Positions 18,632-26,900 of a DNA stretch of 64,000 bases are shown here, piece by piece. The notes under the pieces are model-generated. The model saw nothing but the letters and a program-made list of their open reading frames with translations, made no database searches and was not told the DNA's origin. The position numbers were made by a program, and so were the translations under genes. The stretch comes from JBCBKL01 sp038521825 (GTDB taxonomy: Bacteria; Pseudomonadota; Alphaproteobacteria; Rhodobacterales; Rhodobacteraceae), in NCBI GenBank assembly GCA_038521825.1, contig JBCBKL010000008.1, forward strand, positions 1-64,000. The letters run 5' to 3'. How positions within the stretch are numbered: the stretch's first letter is position 1; each line of letters starts with the position of its first letter.

Positions 18632-18960
18632 ACCTAAGCCCCGTGCTTACAAATTATTGCGGTGGCCTGCCTGCGGTCTAGGCAAAGTCCCTGTTCAGAT
18701 GCGTATCGGGGGCCACTCGGGCGCAGGCCACCCGTCACTAACCTGAAAGACCGAAGCCGCCGATGATGGGACACTCGGGATCAGGCAGCTTGGAAAGCTG
18801 ATCCAAGCCTATGAATAGAAAGCAAAATTATGGTGCGCCTGGCTCTTCCGCCCGCAGTCGACAAACCGGATCGGCGAGATCTCGGACCGGTGAAGGGGCC
18901 GCTCTGCTCAAAGGTCGCGACACTCTGTCCCGGCGCCCCACGTTCTGAATGAGAGGTCCC

Positions 18961-19146
18961 ATGTCCCAGCCCGCCCCGACCTATGCCGAACACCGCACCA
19001 CCCTGAAACTGGTCTTGGATCGCAAGCCGGACCAGGAGACCCAGACGCGCGATGACGCTAACCCGGCAACCCCCGCAAGAAGCCAAGCCACCCGGATCGC
19101 TGCGGCCCTTGCCGGGCCGCTGACCAGCAGCGCGCAAAAATGCTGA
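18961..19146 (+). CDS. Possible small protein, 61 residues
   Basis: An ATG at 18961 follows AGAGG at a good distance and opens a 61-codon frame ending 26 bp before the first P460-like gene. The product is hydrophilic in its first two-thirds and has no domain or signal I recognise. It could be a leader peptide or a real small gene of the P460 operon, or chance. The surrounding 18632-18960 is upstream DNA of the AraC gene and shows nothing else. Confidence 0.3.
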   Translation: MSQPAPTYAEHRTTLKLVLDRKPDQETQTRDDANPATPARSQATRIAAALAGPLTSSAQKC

Positions 19147-19172
19147 TTCCCAAGGACAGAAAAGGAAATCCG

Positions 19173-19799
19173 ATGCTCCTCCTCCCCCGTCGCTTCACCG
19201 CGGCTCTTCTCTCAGCCGGCGTGGTTGGCGTCGCATTTACGGTTGGCCATACCGGCTTCGTCAGCGCCCAGGATGGCGGTGAGGTCAACCGCGCAAGCTT
19301 CAATAATGACGGTACAGTGAATCAGCCCGTCAACTGGCGCAGCTGGGTCTTTGTTGGCGCGCCCCTGACCCCGAACTTACTCAACGGCGGCGAGGCAGCG
19401 TTCCCGGAATACCACAACGTCTATATCGAACCCTCTGCGTTCGAGCATTGGTCGCGCACCGGTGAGTGGGCCGACGGGACACAGTTCGCCAAGGAGCTGG
19501 TGCTTATCCGTGAAGGCGACGATTGCGTCGAAGATAATCAGGCCTGCTTCGAAAGTTCGGGCCTGGGATATTTCCAGGGCGAGTTCGCGGGTCTGGAACT
19601 CAAGGTCCGCGATGCTGAGCGGTTTGCCGGTGAGCCGGGCAATTGGGCCTATTTCTCCTTCGGGCACCAGCCGGAGCCATATGAGGCAACCGCCGCGGCC
19701 TTCCCGACCGACGCGTGCAACGCCTGCCACGAGGGCAACGCCGCCGACGATTTCGTCTTTACCCAGTATTACCCCGTCTTGCGGGCGGCGAAGCCATGA
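19173..19799 (+). CDS. Cytochrome P460-like heme protein (first of two)
   Basis: A 208-residue exported protein. The ATG at 19173 has AAAGGAAA upstream and starts a signal peptide ending near SAQDG. The C-terminal CNACHE is the single CxxCH heme site (about residue 188). The order WRSW-hydrophobic, YHNVYIEPSAFEHW, WADGTQFAKELVLI and the near-C-terminal heme motif is that of the cytochrome P460/c'-beta fold. In P460 enzymes a Lys cross-linked to heme helps oxidise hydroxylamine; the Lys in the FAKEL segment is a candidate by position. Activity is not provable here. The gene overlaps its paralogue by 4 bp. Confidence 0.8.
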   Translation: MLLLPRRFTAALLSAGVVGVAFTVGHTGFVSAQDGGEVNRASFNNDGTVNQPVNWRSWVFVGAPLTPNLLNGGEAAFPEYHNVYIEPSAFEHWSRTGEWADGTQFAKELVLIREGDDCVEDNQACFESSGLGYFQGEFAGLELKVRDAERFAGEPGNWAYFSFGHQPEPYEATAAAFPTDACNACHEGNAADDFVFTQYYPVLRAAKP

Positions 19800-20344
19800 G
19801 GGGCCCCGCGACCGTCTTCGTGGCCCTGTCCCTTTTCGTCGTTGGCGCGGCCTCTGCCCAGGACTTCGCCCTCGACACCCGTGGCGCGGTCGGCCCGGCC
19901 GGCGAGATCCGCGTGCCCGACGTCAACTATCGCGGCGAATGGGTTGTGCTCGGCAACTGGATCACCAACGGCTCGGAGTTCGCTGACGAGATCCACACCG
20001 TCTACGCCCAGCCCGAAGCTGTGGCGGCCTATCTCGAAAACGGCGTCTTTCCCGACGGCACCGTCGTCTTGAAGGAACTGCTCTCGGCGGAGGCCCGGGA
20101 CATGACCACCGGGTTCATCTCGCATGCGACTTCGTTGAACGGGTGGTTCGTCATGGTGAAAGACACTGAGGGCCGCTTCCCGGGCAATCCGCTCTGGGGC
20201 GACGGCTGGGGCTGGGCACAGTTCACCGCCGACGCGCCGGACCAGACCTTTACCCAAGACTACGAGGCCGAGTGCCGTACCTGTCACGTCCCTGCGCAGG
20301 ACACCGACTGGCTCTATACCTGGGGTTATCCGGCGCTGCGATAG
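19796..20344 (+). CDS. Cytochrome P460-like heme protein (second of two)
   Basis: A 182-residue paralogue of the preceding gene, coupled by an ATGA overlap that fixes the start. It has a signal peptide (MRGPATVFVALSLFVVGAASA), the YRGEWVVLGNWI and HTVYAQPEAVAAYL segments, FPDGTVVLKELL with the Lys expected to be near the heme in P460 proteins, and CRTCH near the C-terminus. A two-gene unit of periplasmic P460-type cytochromes suggests handling of hydroxylamine, NO or a related small molecule, or gas binding as in cytochrome c'-beta. A clear hairpin terminator follows. Confidence 0.8.
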   Translation: MRGPATVFVALSLFVVGAASAQDFALDTRGAVGPAGEIRVPDVNYRGEWVVLGNWITNGSEFADEIHTVYAQPEAVAAYLENGVFPDGTVVLKELLSAEARDMTTGFISHATSLNGWFVMVKDTEGRFPGNPLWGDGWGWAQFTADAPDQTFTQDYEAECRTCHVPAQDTDWLYTWGYPALR

Positions 20345-20367
20345 GCGAACGGTTTCAACGGTCCGAT

Positions 20368-20401
20368 ACACCCGATCAGACCCGTCCGTTCGGGTGTTTT
20401 T
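20368..20401 (+). terminator. Rho-independent terminator of the P460-like genes
   Basis: ACACCCGA (20368-20375) pairs perfectly with TCGGGTGT (20390-20397), and a run of T follows to 20401. It begins 24 bp after the stop of the second P460-like gene. Confidence 0.8.
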
Positions 20402-21540
20402 CTGGCTGCGGCTCTTGAGCGGCCGCCGCGTGTCGCACCGGCCACCGCTTAGTACCGTTGTTCTAATTGACGCTGTTGTCCCCAAACTGCCGTTCGAAGC
20501 CATTGGAAGACCTGTCGCTTTGGGCTCGTACGCGTATCTGTGCAAAATGGTTAGGTGACCGGTCTTCGCCACTAACCGACTATCGTAGGTAAGCAGGCCG
20601 CGGATCGGAGCGATGAGGTCCGCTTCACGCCGTACAGCAGACAATTACGGTGGGACGGCTAATGATCGCGTCGCGGACTTTCCCGTCATTGCTGTCTGCG
20701 CATGTTGCTGACGCGGCATTCCTTCGCACTTGCAGCGGCCGATACTCTGCGTTGCGGCACGGGTCGTCAGAGCGGCCGTTCTATCTTGAAGTGGGCGACA
20801 GGTTCAAAGCCTACTCACTCGGCACGGTTCCGGTGGCTGAATTGGGCAGGACGGGTATCAATGGTGAAAGCGATCCACGATGCCTTGGTTCGGATGATTC
20901 TGGTTATCCATAAAAAGGATAGACGCGGCCAACTTTTCTGAGCTTTCTTTTGCCGCGTATCTCTGAGCGATAGACCACATCAAAGTCTTCGGCACTGATC
21001 AACGCCCGATAGATATCCCTCGGCACCTCATCAATCCGTTATAGAGTAACGTTGAAATATTCGACCTGCACAAAACGCCGCGCAGTGTCATGACCCACCG
21101 ATATGATCGAATTGGGCCGCACCTTGCAGCGATCAATTTCTGGTTCTGTTGTTTTGGCAGCGACCACTGAAGACCAGATACCAATGCGTTTTATGAATGT
21201 TCTTACCATTTCCACGTCTACGGCTGACATCGCTTCGAAAACCTTCTCGCGCATCGCTAGGTGGATCTGCGCGACGCAGGGTGTCTCAATCGAACTCGCA
21301 GCAAAAGGTTGCATCGCAATTGCACGAAAAACCGGCAAAGGTTTGATCAGCTGTGCCAATGTTGAGCATTTCCTTGGCGTGGTCGGTGAATGCTCTACGT
21401 CCGGCACCGTTCAGTTGCAGCGCGCACGGCAGCCTCCCAAAATCTTCGCTGCAACGCATCACATCGGAAATTGCGACATGTATCACGTGATCGGTGGGTA
21501 TCTAGGAAATAGCAGGACACAGATACTGTTCTGGCGAACT
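20402..21540. other. Long region without a convincing gene, possibly decayed
   Basis: More than 1.1 kb with lower GC than the neighbours and no well-formed gene. Frames on both strands read as non-globular or start without a ribosome site. On the minus strand near 20920-21040 there is a short hydrophilic stretch (DEVPRDIYRALISAEDFD) that looks protein-like, but it is bounded by a stop and continues only by changing frame into 21039-21407. A disrupted gene is possible; I cannot name it. Confidence 0.4.
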
Positions 21541-22233
21541 ATGGCACTGTGTCTTGCTCTGCTAATGGCGGGGTCACATGCGCGCGCAGATGCGCCTGAT
21601 GCCGTTTTTGAAGAGCGAGTACGTGCTTACATTCTCGCCAATCCGGAGGTCATTCTGGAGGCGCTCGAAATCCTGTCGACGCGCGAGGCGCGCGCCGCAC
21701 AAACGGCGCAAATTGCCCGGCATCCTGATCTGTTTACTGACCCGACCGTGCTGGAGTTTGGGCCGCCAGATGCGGACGTCACCGTTGTTGAGTTTTTTGA
21801 CTACCGCTGCGCGCCCTGCAAGGCGCTACACCCAAAGCTGAAAACCGCCCTTGAGGCGCATCCTAATGTACGCGTTGTGATGCGGCAGTTGCCAATCCTC
21901 TCGCCGGGGTCAGAGCGGGGTGCCCGATTTGCATTGGCTGTGAACAGCATTGCCGGGCCAGAGAATTATAGGGCGGTGCATGACGTGCTTTGGACGCTCA
22001 AGGGGCCATTGCGCGATCACGTGTTCGCGCAGATCGCGGCAGACCACAACCTCGACTGGCCTGCTGTGCAGGCCGAGATGAACAGCGATGCAGTCACACA
22101 GCGCATATCGCGCAACCGCGACATCGCCATTGATCTGGATATTCTAGGCACGCCTGCCTTTGTTACCCCATGGTCTGTCAGCTTTGGCGGGACTGATGCG
22201 CAAGCGCTCGTTGACGCTTGGGTCAGTCGATAA
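21541..22233 (+). CDS. DsbA-family thiol-disulfide oxidoreductase, exported
   Basis: A 230-residue protein with a signal peptide (ALCLALLMAGSHARA) and a thioredoxin-fold DsbA domain. The active site is CAPC in VEFFDYRCAPCKALHPKL (about residue 92), and the cis-Pro loop is in DLDILGTPAFV. The N-terminal 50 residues (VRAYILANPEVILEALEIL) match the helical extension of Com1/ScsC-like DsbA proteins. The start is uncertain: the frame is open well upstream, but an ATG at 21541 puts the signal peptide at the N-terminus. It is convergent with, and overlaps by 11 bp, the ferredoxin reductase gene. It could serve the neighbouring cytochrome and copper proteins. Confidence 0.82.
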   Translation: MALCLALLMAGSHARADAPDAVFEERVRAYILANPEVILEALEILSTREARAAQTAQIARHPDLFTDPTVLEFGPPDADVTVVEFFDYRCAPCKALHPKLKTALEAHPNVRVVMRQLPILSPGSERGARFALAVNSIAGPENYRAVHDVLWTLKGPLRDHVFAQIAADHNLDWPAVQAEMNSDAVTQRISRNRDIAIDLDILGTPAFVTPWSVSFGGTDAQALVDAWVSR

Positions 22234-23017
22234 AGGCCTTTTCCACGACAAAATGCTTGGGCTCTGAATTGGCTCCCTCGGCCAGTCCAAACCCTTCGCA
22301 CAGCCCCATGATATCCTTGTTCAAAGCAAGGTTGCCGCAGATCATTACGCGGTCATCGTCCTTATTCCATTCAGGCAGATCGAGGGCCATGAACACACGC
22401 CCATCACGAATGTGATCGCTGATACGCCCTTCGTTTGCCGAGGCTTCGCGCGTGGTGGTAGGGTAGTATTTCAGCTTGTCGCCGACCAACTCTCCAATCA
22501 GCGGATCGTCGGGTAGAGCTTTCACCAAAGCGCATCCATAAGCCAGTTCGCCGATCGTCCGGCAGGTATGGGCAAGAATCACCTCGTCGTATTGCTCCCA
22601 CGTTTCGGGATCGCGCAAGAGCGAGGCAAAAGGGGCCACGCCGGTGCCCGTGCAGATCATCCAGAGCCGTTTGGCAGGCAAAAGCGCGTCCAGCACCAGA
22701 GTGCCCACGGGTTTGGGGCGCAGGATGATCTCGTCACCGGCTTCGATCTTTTGCAATCGAGAGGTCAACGAACCGTCCGGCACTTTGATGGAGTAAAACT
22801 CCAACTCATCGCCCCAGGATGGCGAGGCAATGGAATAGGCGCGCAGCAGCGGCTTTCCATCATCTTTCAAGAGACCAATCATGACAAATTCGCCCGAGCG
22901 AAAGCGCAAGGATTGCGGACGCGCCACCCGGAATGAAAAGAGCGTGTCCGTCCAATGCTGCACCGAGGTCACAATTTGCGCGTCGGGCATGATCTTGGCG
23001 GGCGGTTGAACGTTCAT
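22223..23017 (-). CDS. fpr: Ferredoxin-NADP reductase
   Basis: A 264-residue flavoprotein of the bacterial Fpr class. The FAD site shows FRSGEFVMIGL and LLRAYSIASPSW (RxYS motif), and the NADP site shows MICTGTGVAPFASLLRD. The sequence ends with the class-typical FVVEKAFID. It exchanges electrons between NADPH and ferredoxin in the cytoplasm. It lies 12 bp downstream of fdxA and is clearly co-transcribed with it. This gives a local ferredoxin/NADPH couple next to the AprAB-like enzyme. Confidence 0.9.
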   Translation of the reverse strand: MNVQPPAKIMPDAQIVTSVQHWTDTLFSFRVARPQSLRFRSGEFVMIGLLKDDGKPLLRAYSIASPSWGDELEFYSIKVPDGSLTSRLQKIEAGDEIILRPKPVGTLVLDALLPAKRLWMICTGTGVAPFASLLRDPETWEQYDEVILAHTCRTIGELAYGCALVKALPDDPLIGELVGDKLKYYPTTTREASANEGRISDHIRDGRVFMALDLPEWNKDDDRVMICGNLALNKDIMGLCEGFGLAEGANSEPKHFVVEKAFID

Positions 23018-23029
23018 GACGACTGTCCT

Positions 23030-23371
23030 TTATCCCGCTGCGATTGCGGGTTTTTCTGAGAAATGCGTACCGAGTTTGTCGACCTGCCCGTCCATTTCGT
23101 CGGCGGAGGGCAATGGCTCCTTGGCCTCGGTGATCACGGGCCAGATTTTGGAGTATTTCTCGTTGAAGACGACCCAGGGTTTCATACCCTCTTCGGTATC
23201 AGCGCGAATCGCGTCAGCCGGGCATTCGGGCTCGCATACACCGCAGTCGATGCATTCCACTGGGTCGATGACCAGCATGTTTTCGCCTTCGTAAAAGCAA
23301 TCCACGGGGCAGACCGACACGCAGTCGGTATATTTGCAGGCGATACAATTGTCGGTGACGACGAAGGTCAT
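23030..23371 (-). CDS. fdxA: Seven-iron ferredoxin FdxA
   Basis: A 113-residue ferredoxin. The first cluster ligands are in CIACKYTDCVSVCPVDC (7Fe pattern, [3Fe-4S] plus one Cys of the second cluster) and the second in CIDCGVCEPECP. The C-terminal 55 residues are the extension typical of alphaproteobacterial FdxA. The ATG at 23371 gives the standard MTFVVTDNCI start. It is divergent from the DUF971 gene across a 121-bp gap that contains a large dyad, and is followed by fpr. Confidence 0.92.
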   Translation of the reverse strand: MTFVVTDNCIACKYTDCVSVCPVDCFYEGENMLVIDPVECIDCGVCEPECPADAIRADTEEGMKPWVVFNEKYSKIWPVITEAKEPLPSADEMDGQVDKLGTHFSEKPAIAAG

Positions 23372-23404
23372 GGGCTCGGGTTCTCTCATCGATTTTGCCA
23401 ATTG

Positions 23405-23466
23405 TGCCGCGCTGCAGAAACGCCGTCCGTCAACAAATTGCTATTGGGCGTTTCTGCGATGCGGCA
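23405..23466. promoter_or_regulatory. 62-bp dyad between fdxA and the DUF971 gene
   Basis: TGCCGC-N3-GCAGAAACGCC (23405-23424) is mirrored by GGCGTTTCTGC-N3-GCGGCA (23447-23466). Both arms match perfectly in 17 positions each with the same 3-base interruption, and 22 bp separate them. The symmetry centre lies midway between the two divergent start codons. This is the layout expected for a shared operator bound by two dimers or a looping dimer pair. The regulator is unknown; the Crp/Fnr-type protein at 32558 is one candidate, although the motif is not a classic Fnr box. Confidence 0.65.
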
Positions 23467-23492
23467 TTGTCCGTGAAACCGAGGGAGCCACT

Positions 23493-23783
23493 ATGATTGA
23501 AAGACTTTCCGCCACACCCGACAGCCGCCACCTGATTGTTGAGTGGGAATGCGGTACCATGTCCCAACTACCCGCCGCCTACCTGCGGAAAAAGGCACGG
23601 GACGCTTTGTCACAAAGGGCGCGAATCGATCACGGCGAAATTTCCGTGGCCGAAGGCCTGACCATAACCAACCTTGTTCAGGTCGGCGCGGCGGGCGTAA
23701 ATGTTCATTTTTCAGACGGTCATGACCGCGCGGTCTACCCTTTTGTCTACCTCCGCGAACTTTCCGACCAATACGGAAACTAA
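23493..23783 (+). CDS. DUF971 (GBBH-like N-terminal) domain protein
   Basis: A 96-residue protein with the single DUF971 fold: an early strand LIVEWECGTMSQLPAAYLR, and a late VQVGAAGVNVHFSDGHDRAVYPFVYLREL. The same domain occurs at the C-terminus of the Fe-S scaffold HCF101 and at the N-terminus of gamma-butyrobetaine hydroxylase. An Fe-S related role is therefore possible, which would suit the AprAB-like enzyme that starts 63 bp downstream. The ATG at 23493 has GAGGGAG upstream. Confidence 0.8.
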   Translation: MIERLSATPDSRHLIVEWECGTMSQLPAAYLRKKARDALSQRARIDHGEISVAEGLTITNLVQVGAAGVNVHFSDGHDRAVYPFVYLRELSDQYGN

Positions 23784-23846
23784 TTGACATTTGGCCATTC
23801 GTGGCACCGCACAGGCTGTTTGCAATACCTCATACGGGAGCGTTTC

Positions 23847-25589
23847 ATGGACGAAATTTTGGATGGCACAACGCAGATTGACTGCGACATCCTGATCATC
23901 GGCGGCGGCACGGCCGGACCGATGGCGGCCCTCAAGGCCAAGCGCAAAAACCCGGAGGCGAACGTCGTTTTGCTGGACAAAGCCAATGTGAAGCGATCCG
24001 GCGCCATATCGATGGGCATGGACGGATTGAACAATTCCGTCATCCCCGGCTACGCCACGCCCGAGCAGTACACCAAGGAAATCACGATCGCGAACGATGG
24101 GATCGTCGACCAAAAGGCGGTCTATCGTTACGCCGAGGAATGCTACGATATCATCCAGGAGCTCGACCAGTTCGGCATCCGCTTTCAAAAGGATCAGAAC
24201 GGCGAGTATGACGTCAAAAAGGTGCACCATATCGGCACCTACGTTTTGCCCATGCCGAATGGTGATACCGTCAAAAAGGCGCTGTATCGTCAGCTGCGCA
24301 AGGCGCGGATCAACATCATCAACCGCTATATGGCCACACGCCTGTTGACGGGCGAGAACCGGATTGCCGGGGCAATTTGTGTGAACACTCGTACGGCTGA
24401 ATTCCTTGTGGTGCGCGCCAAAGCCGTTGTTATGTCGCTAGGAGCCGCGGGCCGCTTGGGCCTGCCTTCGTCTGGCTATCTTTATGGCACTTACGAGAAC
24501 GCCTCGAACTCGGGCGAGGGCTATTCCATGGCCTACCATGCCGGTGCTGGTCTAGCGAACCTCGAATGCTTCCAGATCAACCCGTTGATCAAGGACTATA
24601 ACGGCCCGGCCTGTGCCTATGTGGCGGGCCCGATGGGCGGCTACACGGCCAATGCTCAGGGCGAGCGATTTATCGAATGCGATTACTGGTCCGGCCAGAT
24701 GATGCAGGAATTCTATGACGAGCTGCAGGGCGGCAAGGGACCTGTGTACCTCAAGCTCAACCACCTCGCAGAAGAGACCGTGGCCGAGATCGAGCGCGTA
24801 CTGCACATCGTAGAACGCCCCACACGCGGGCATTTCCACAAAGGGCGCGGCACCAACTACCGCACCGACATGATCGAGATGCACATTTCCGAAGTCGGTT
24901 TCTGTTCAGGCCATTCTGCCAGCGGTGTGTTCGTGGACGAACGTGCGCGCACCACCATCGACGGGCTTTATGCTGCCGGCGACATGGCGAACGTGCCTCA
25001 CAACTACATGCTGGGTGCGTTTACCAACGGGGCTTTTGCTGGCCTCGATGCGGTCGATTTCATTAAGGATGTGGATTTCGCCACATTTGACATGGGCGAT
25101 GTGGATGCAGAACGCACCCGCGTGCTCGCCCCCACCAAACGCGACGATGGCATCCCGCCCAACCAGATCGAATACAAGACCCGCCGGTTCGTGAACGACT
25201 ACCTACAGCCGCCGAAAGTGACGGCCAAGATGGAACTGGCACAGCGCCGCTTCGAAGAAGTCCGCCATGACATGGAAACCGAGATGTGCGTCAAGGACAG
25301 TCATGAGTTGATGCGCGCCTTGGAGGCGTCCGCGATCATGGATTGCGCCGACATGGCCGCTGCCGCCTCGCTGTACCGCACCGAAAGCCGCTGGGGCCTT
25401 TACCATAACCGGGTGGAATACGAGCGTGATGATGAAAACTGGTTCTGCCACACGATCCTGACCAAAGGGGACGACGACAAACCGGCCCACCGGAAGCAAG
25501 ACGTTCAGCCTTATGTGGTCGAAATTGATGACGACGAAAAGGATGCCTATGCCAACCAACGTGTAACCAGCACGGTTGCGGCGGAATAA
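23847..25589 (+). CDS. AprA-like FAD-dependent oxidoreductase (adenylylsulfate reductase/fumarate reductase family)
   Basis: A 580-residue flavoprotein. The FAD-binding fold starts at once (DILIIGGGTAGPMAALKAKR, residues about 14-33), and the second FAD segment is TIDGLYAAGDMANVPHNYMLGAF (about 370-392). The capping and C-terminal helical domains follow. Length and the immediate ferredoxin partner match AprA, the alpha subunit of adenylylsulfate reductase, rather than SdhA/FrdA. I cannot verify the APS-binding residues, so sulfite/APS chemistry is a hypothesis. No Sat, Dsr or Qmo genes are visible. The start at 23847 has GGGAG upstream. Confidence 0.8.
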   Translation: MDEILDGTTQIDCDILIIGGGTAGPMAALKAKRKNPEANVVLLDKANVKRSGAISMGMDGLNNSVIPGYATPEQYTKEITIANDGIVDQKAVYRYAEECYDIIQELDQFGIRFQKDQNGEYDVKKVHHIGTYVLPMPNGDTVKKALYRQLRKARINIINRYMATRLLTGENRIAGAICVNTRTAEFLVVRAKAVVMSLGAAGRLGLPSSGYLYGTYENASNSGEGYSMAYHAGAGLANLECFQINPLIKDYNGPACAYVAGPMGGYTANAQGERFIECDYWSGQMMQEFYDELQGGKGPVYLKLNHLAEETVAEIERVLHIVERPTRGHFHKGRGTNYRTDMIEMHISEVGFCSGHSASGVFVDERARTTIDGLYAAGDMANVPHNYMLGAFTNGAFAGLDAVDFIKDVDFATFDMGDVDAERTRVLAPTKRDDGIPPNQIEYKTRRFVNDYLQPPKVTAKMELAQRRFEEVRHDMETEMCVKDSHELMRALEASAIMDCADMAAAASLYRTESRWGLYHNRVEYERDDENWFCHTILTKGDDDKPAHRKQDVQPYVVEIDDDEKDAYANQRVTSTVAAE

Positions 25590-25600
25590 GGAAGACCCCC

Positions 25601-25843
25601 ATGCCTCAGGCACAAACCTCTTCAATCGTTCCTGTTGTCGTCGACAAGGACCTGTGCATTGCCGACAAGGGCTGCACCGTCTGCGTGGACGTCTGCCCTC
25701 TGGACGTGCTGCGCATTGCCGCGACCGAGGACGGCACGCAAACCGCTTACATGAAGTACGACGAATGCTGGTACTGCATGCCCTGCGAGGCAGATTGCCC
25801 AACGGGCGCTGTCACCGTGAACCTGCCTTTTTTGTTAAAGTGA
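25601..25843 (+). CDS. AprB-like two [4Fe-4S] ferredoxin
   Basis: An 80-residue ferredoxin. Ligand sets are CIADKGCTVCVDVCP (C-x5-C-x2-C-x3-CP) and CWYCMPCEADCP (C-x2-C-x2-C-x3-CP). The longer first loop resembles AprB rather than an ordinary 2x[4Fe-4S] ferredoxin; the C-terminal tail of classical AprB is absent. It should shuttle electrons to or from the flavoprotein encoded 11 bp upstream, and an electron link to FdxA/Fpr is plausible. Translation is probably coupled with both neighbours. Confidence 0.82.
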   Translation: MPQAQTSSIVPVVVDKDLCIADKGCTVCVDVCPLDVLRIAATEDGTQTAYMKYDECWYCMPCEADCPTGAVTVNLPFLLK

Positions 25844-25850
25844 GACGCAT

Positions 25851-26807
25851 ATGACCGCGCTTTTCGAAGACTTTGATGAAATCGGTGAACTGGCCGAAGG
25901 GCTCGACGATCCCTCGGCCGGTGCGCGTATCATGGCAGTGATTGAACTGGCAGACAGTGCGGATCCCGCCGCGATCCCATATCTCGCCCGCGCCATTGCG
26001 GACCAAGACGCAGGCGTGCGCAAGCAAGCCGCCCACGCCCTCACCGATTTTGACGGGCCGGACACGGCTGCCGCTTTGGTATCTGCCCTGACGGACAGTG
26101 AACCTAACGTTGTCGAGGCCGCGTCGGTTAGCCTGACCGAATTGAAGGACCCTGCGTCTGGCGACGCCATCCTGCCACATTTGGGTGATCCTGATACCTT
26201 CAAGCTCAAGGCGTGTCTGGCCGGGATCAAGGAACTGCGTCGCCCAGAAGCGATGGGCCCCGCCATTTCAGCGTTGCAACACGAGGATGCCGGCGTGCGG
26301 ATCGAAGCCGTTGGTGTGATCGGTTGGTTGCAGGACGAAGGATCCCTGCCCGCTCTGCGTGATGCCACCAAAGACGGCGAAACGCAGGTGCGCCGCACCG
26401 CGCTGGCCGCTTTGGGGTTTTCCAAATCGGAACATGCCGAGGCGACACTGATCACCGGTCTGGAAGACCCCGAATGGCTGGTTCGGGAATCCGCTGCCGA
26501 AACGCTGGCCAAGACGGGCAGTTCATCTGCCGTTCCTGCCCTGCGCACGGCTTTGCAGGATGAATTCTGGCAAGTGCGCCTCAAGGCGGTCAGGTCTCTG
26601 GGCAAATTAGGTGCGATGGAAACCGCCATTGAAATTGCACCGATGATGGATCTTTCCATCCCGAATTTGCGCAAGGAATGCGCCGCAGTACTGGGCGAAA
26701 TGGCTGTGCCGGAAACGCGACCATTTCTTGAGAAATACCAAGACGACGCCGACCCTGATGTGCGCAAGAACGTACGTTGGGCACTTGGGAAAATGACGGC
26801 GTCTTAA
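25851..26807 (+). CDS. HEAT-repeat (PBS-lyase type) protein
   Basis: A 318-residue all-helical repeat protein. About nine repeats of roughly 31 residues are visible, with patterns such as DPAAIPYLARAIADQDAGVR and SSAVPALRTALQDEFWQVR. There is no signal peptide, so it is cytoplasmic. HEAT proteins of this type act as scaffolds or as chaperone-lyases for cofactor proteins (CpcE, NblB). Lying 7 bp after the AprB-like gene, it is most simply an assembly or complex partner of the flavoprotein-ferredoxin pair. That is inference. Confidence 0.8.
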   Translation: MTALFEDFDEIGELAEGLDDPSAGARIMAVIELADSADPAAIPYLARAIADQDAGVRKQAAHALTDFDGPDTAAALVSALTDSEPNVVEAASVSLTELKDPASGDAILPHLGDPDTFKLKACLAGIKELRRPEAMGPAISALQHEDAGVRIEAVGVIGWLQDEGSLPALRDATKDGETQVRRTALAALGFSKSEHAEATLITGLEDPEWLVRESAAETLAKTGSSSAVPALRTALQDEFWQVRLKAVRSLGKLGAMETAIEIAPMMDLSIPNLRKECAAVLGEMAVPETRPFLEKYQDDADPDVRKNVRWALGKMTAS

Positions 26808-26900
26808 GCGCGTTTCGCGGACGAAAAAACGAAAAAACTTGCAATCCAGGACAATCGTCCCGGAGTGCATTTTCGCGTGAAAATAGTCCCATAACGCATT

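Noticed and set aside
20650..20913. 87-codon open frame in the gene-poor region
   Set aside because: No ribosome site, no recognisable fold and no conserved look; GC pattern is not coding-like.
21039..21407. 122-codon minus-strand open frame
   Set aside because: Composition is uninformative and no family is recognised. It may be a remnant, which I report only as part of the decayed region.
21103..21540. Long N-terminal extension of the DsbA-like protein
   Set aside because: The signal peptide starts at about 21541; an extra 146 residues before a signal peptide make no sense.
23847..25843. Calling the pair a genuine dissimilatory APS reductase
   Set aside because: Sat, Qmo and Dsr genes are missing, the AprB-like protein lacks the usual tail, and active-site residues could not be verified by eye. 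I keep the label AprAB-like.
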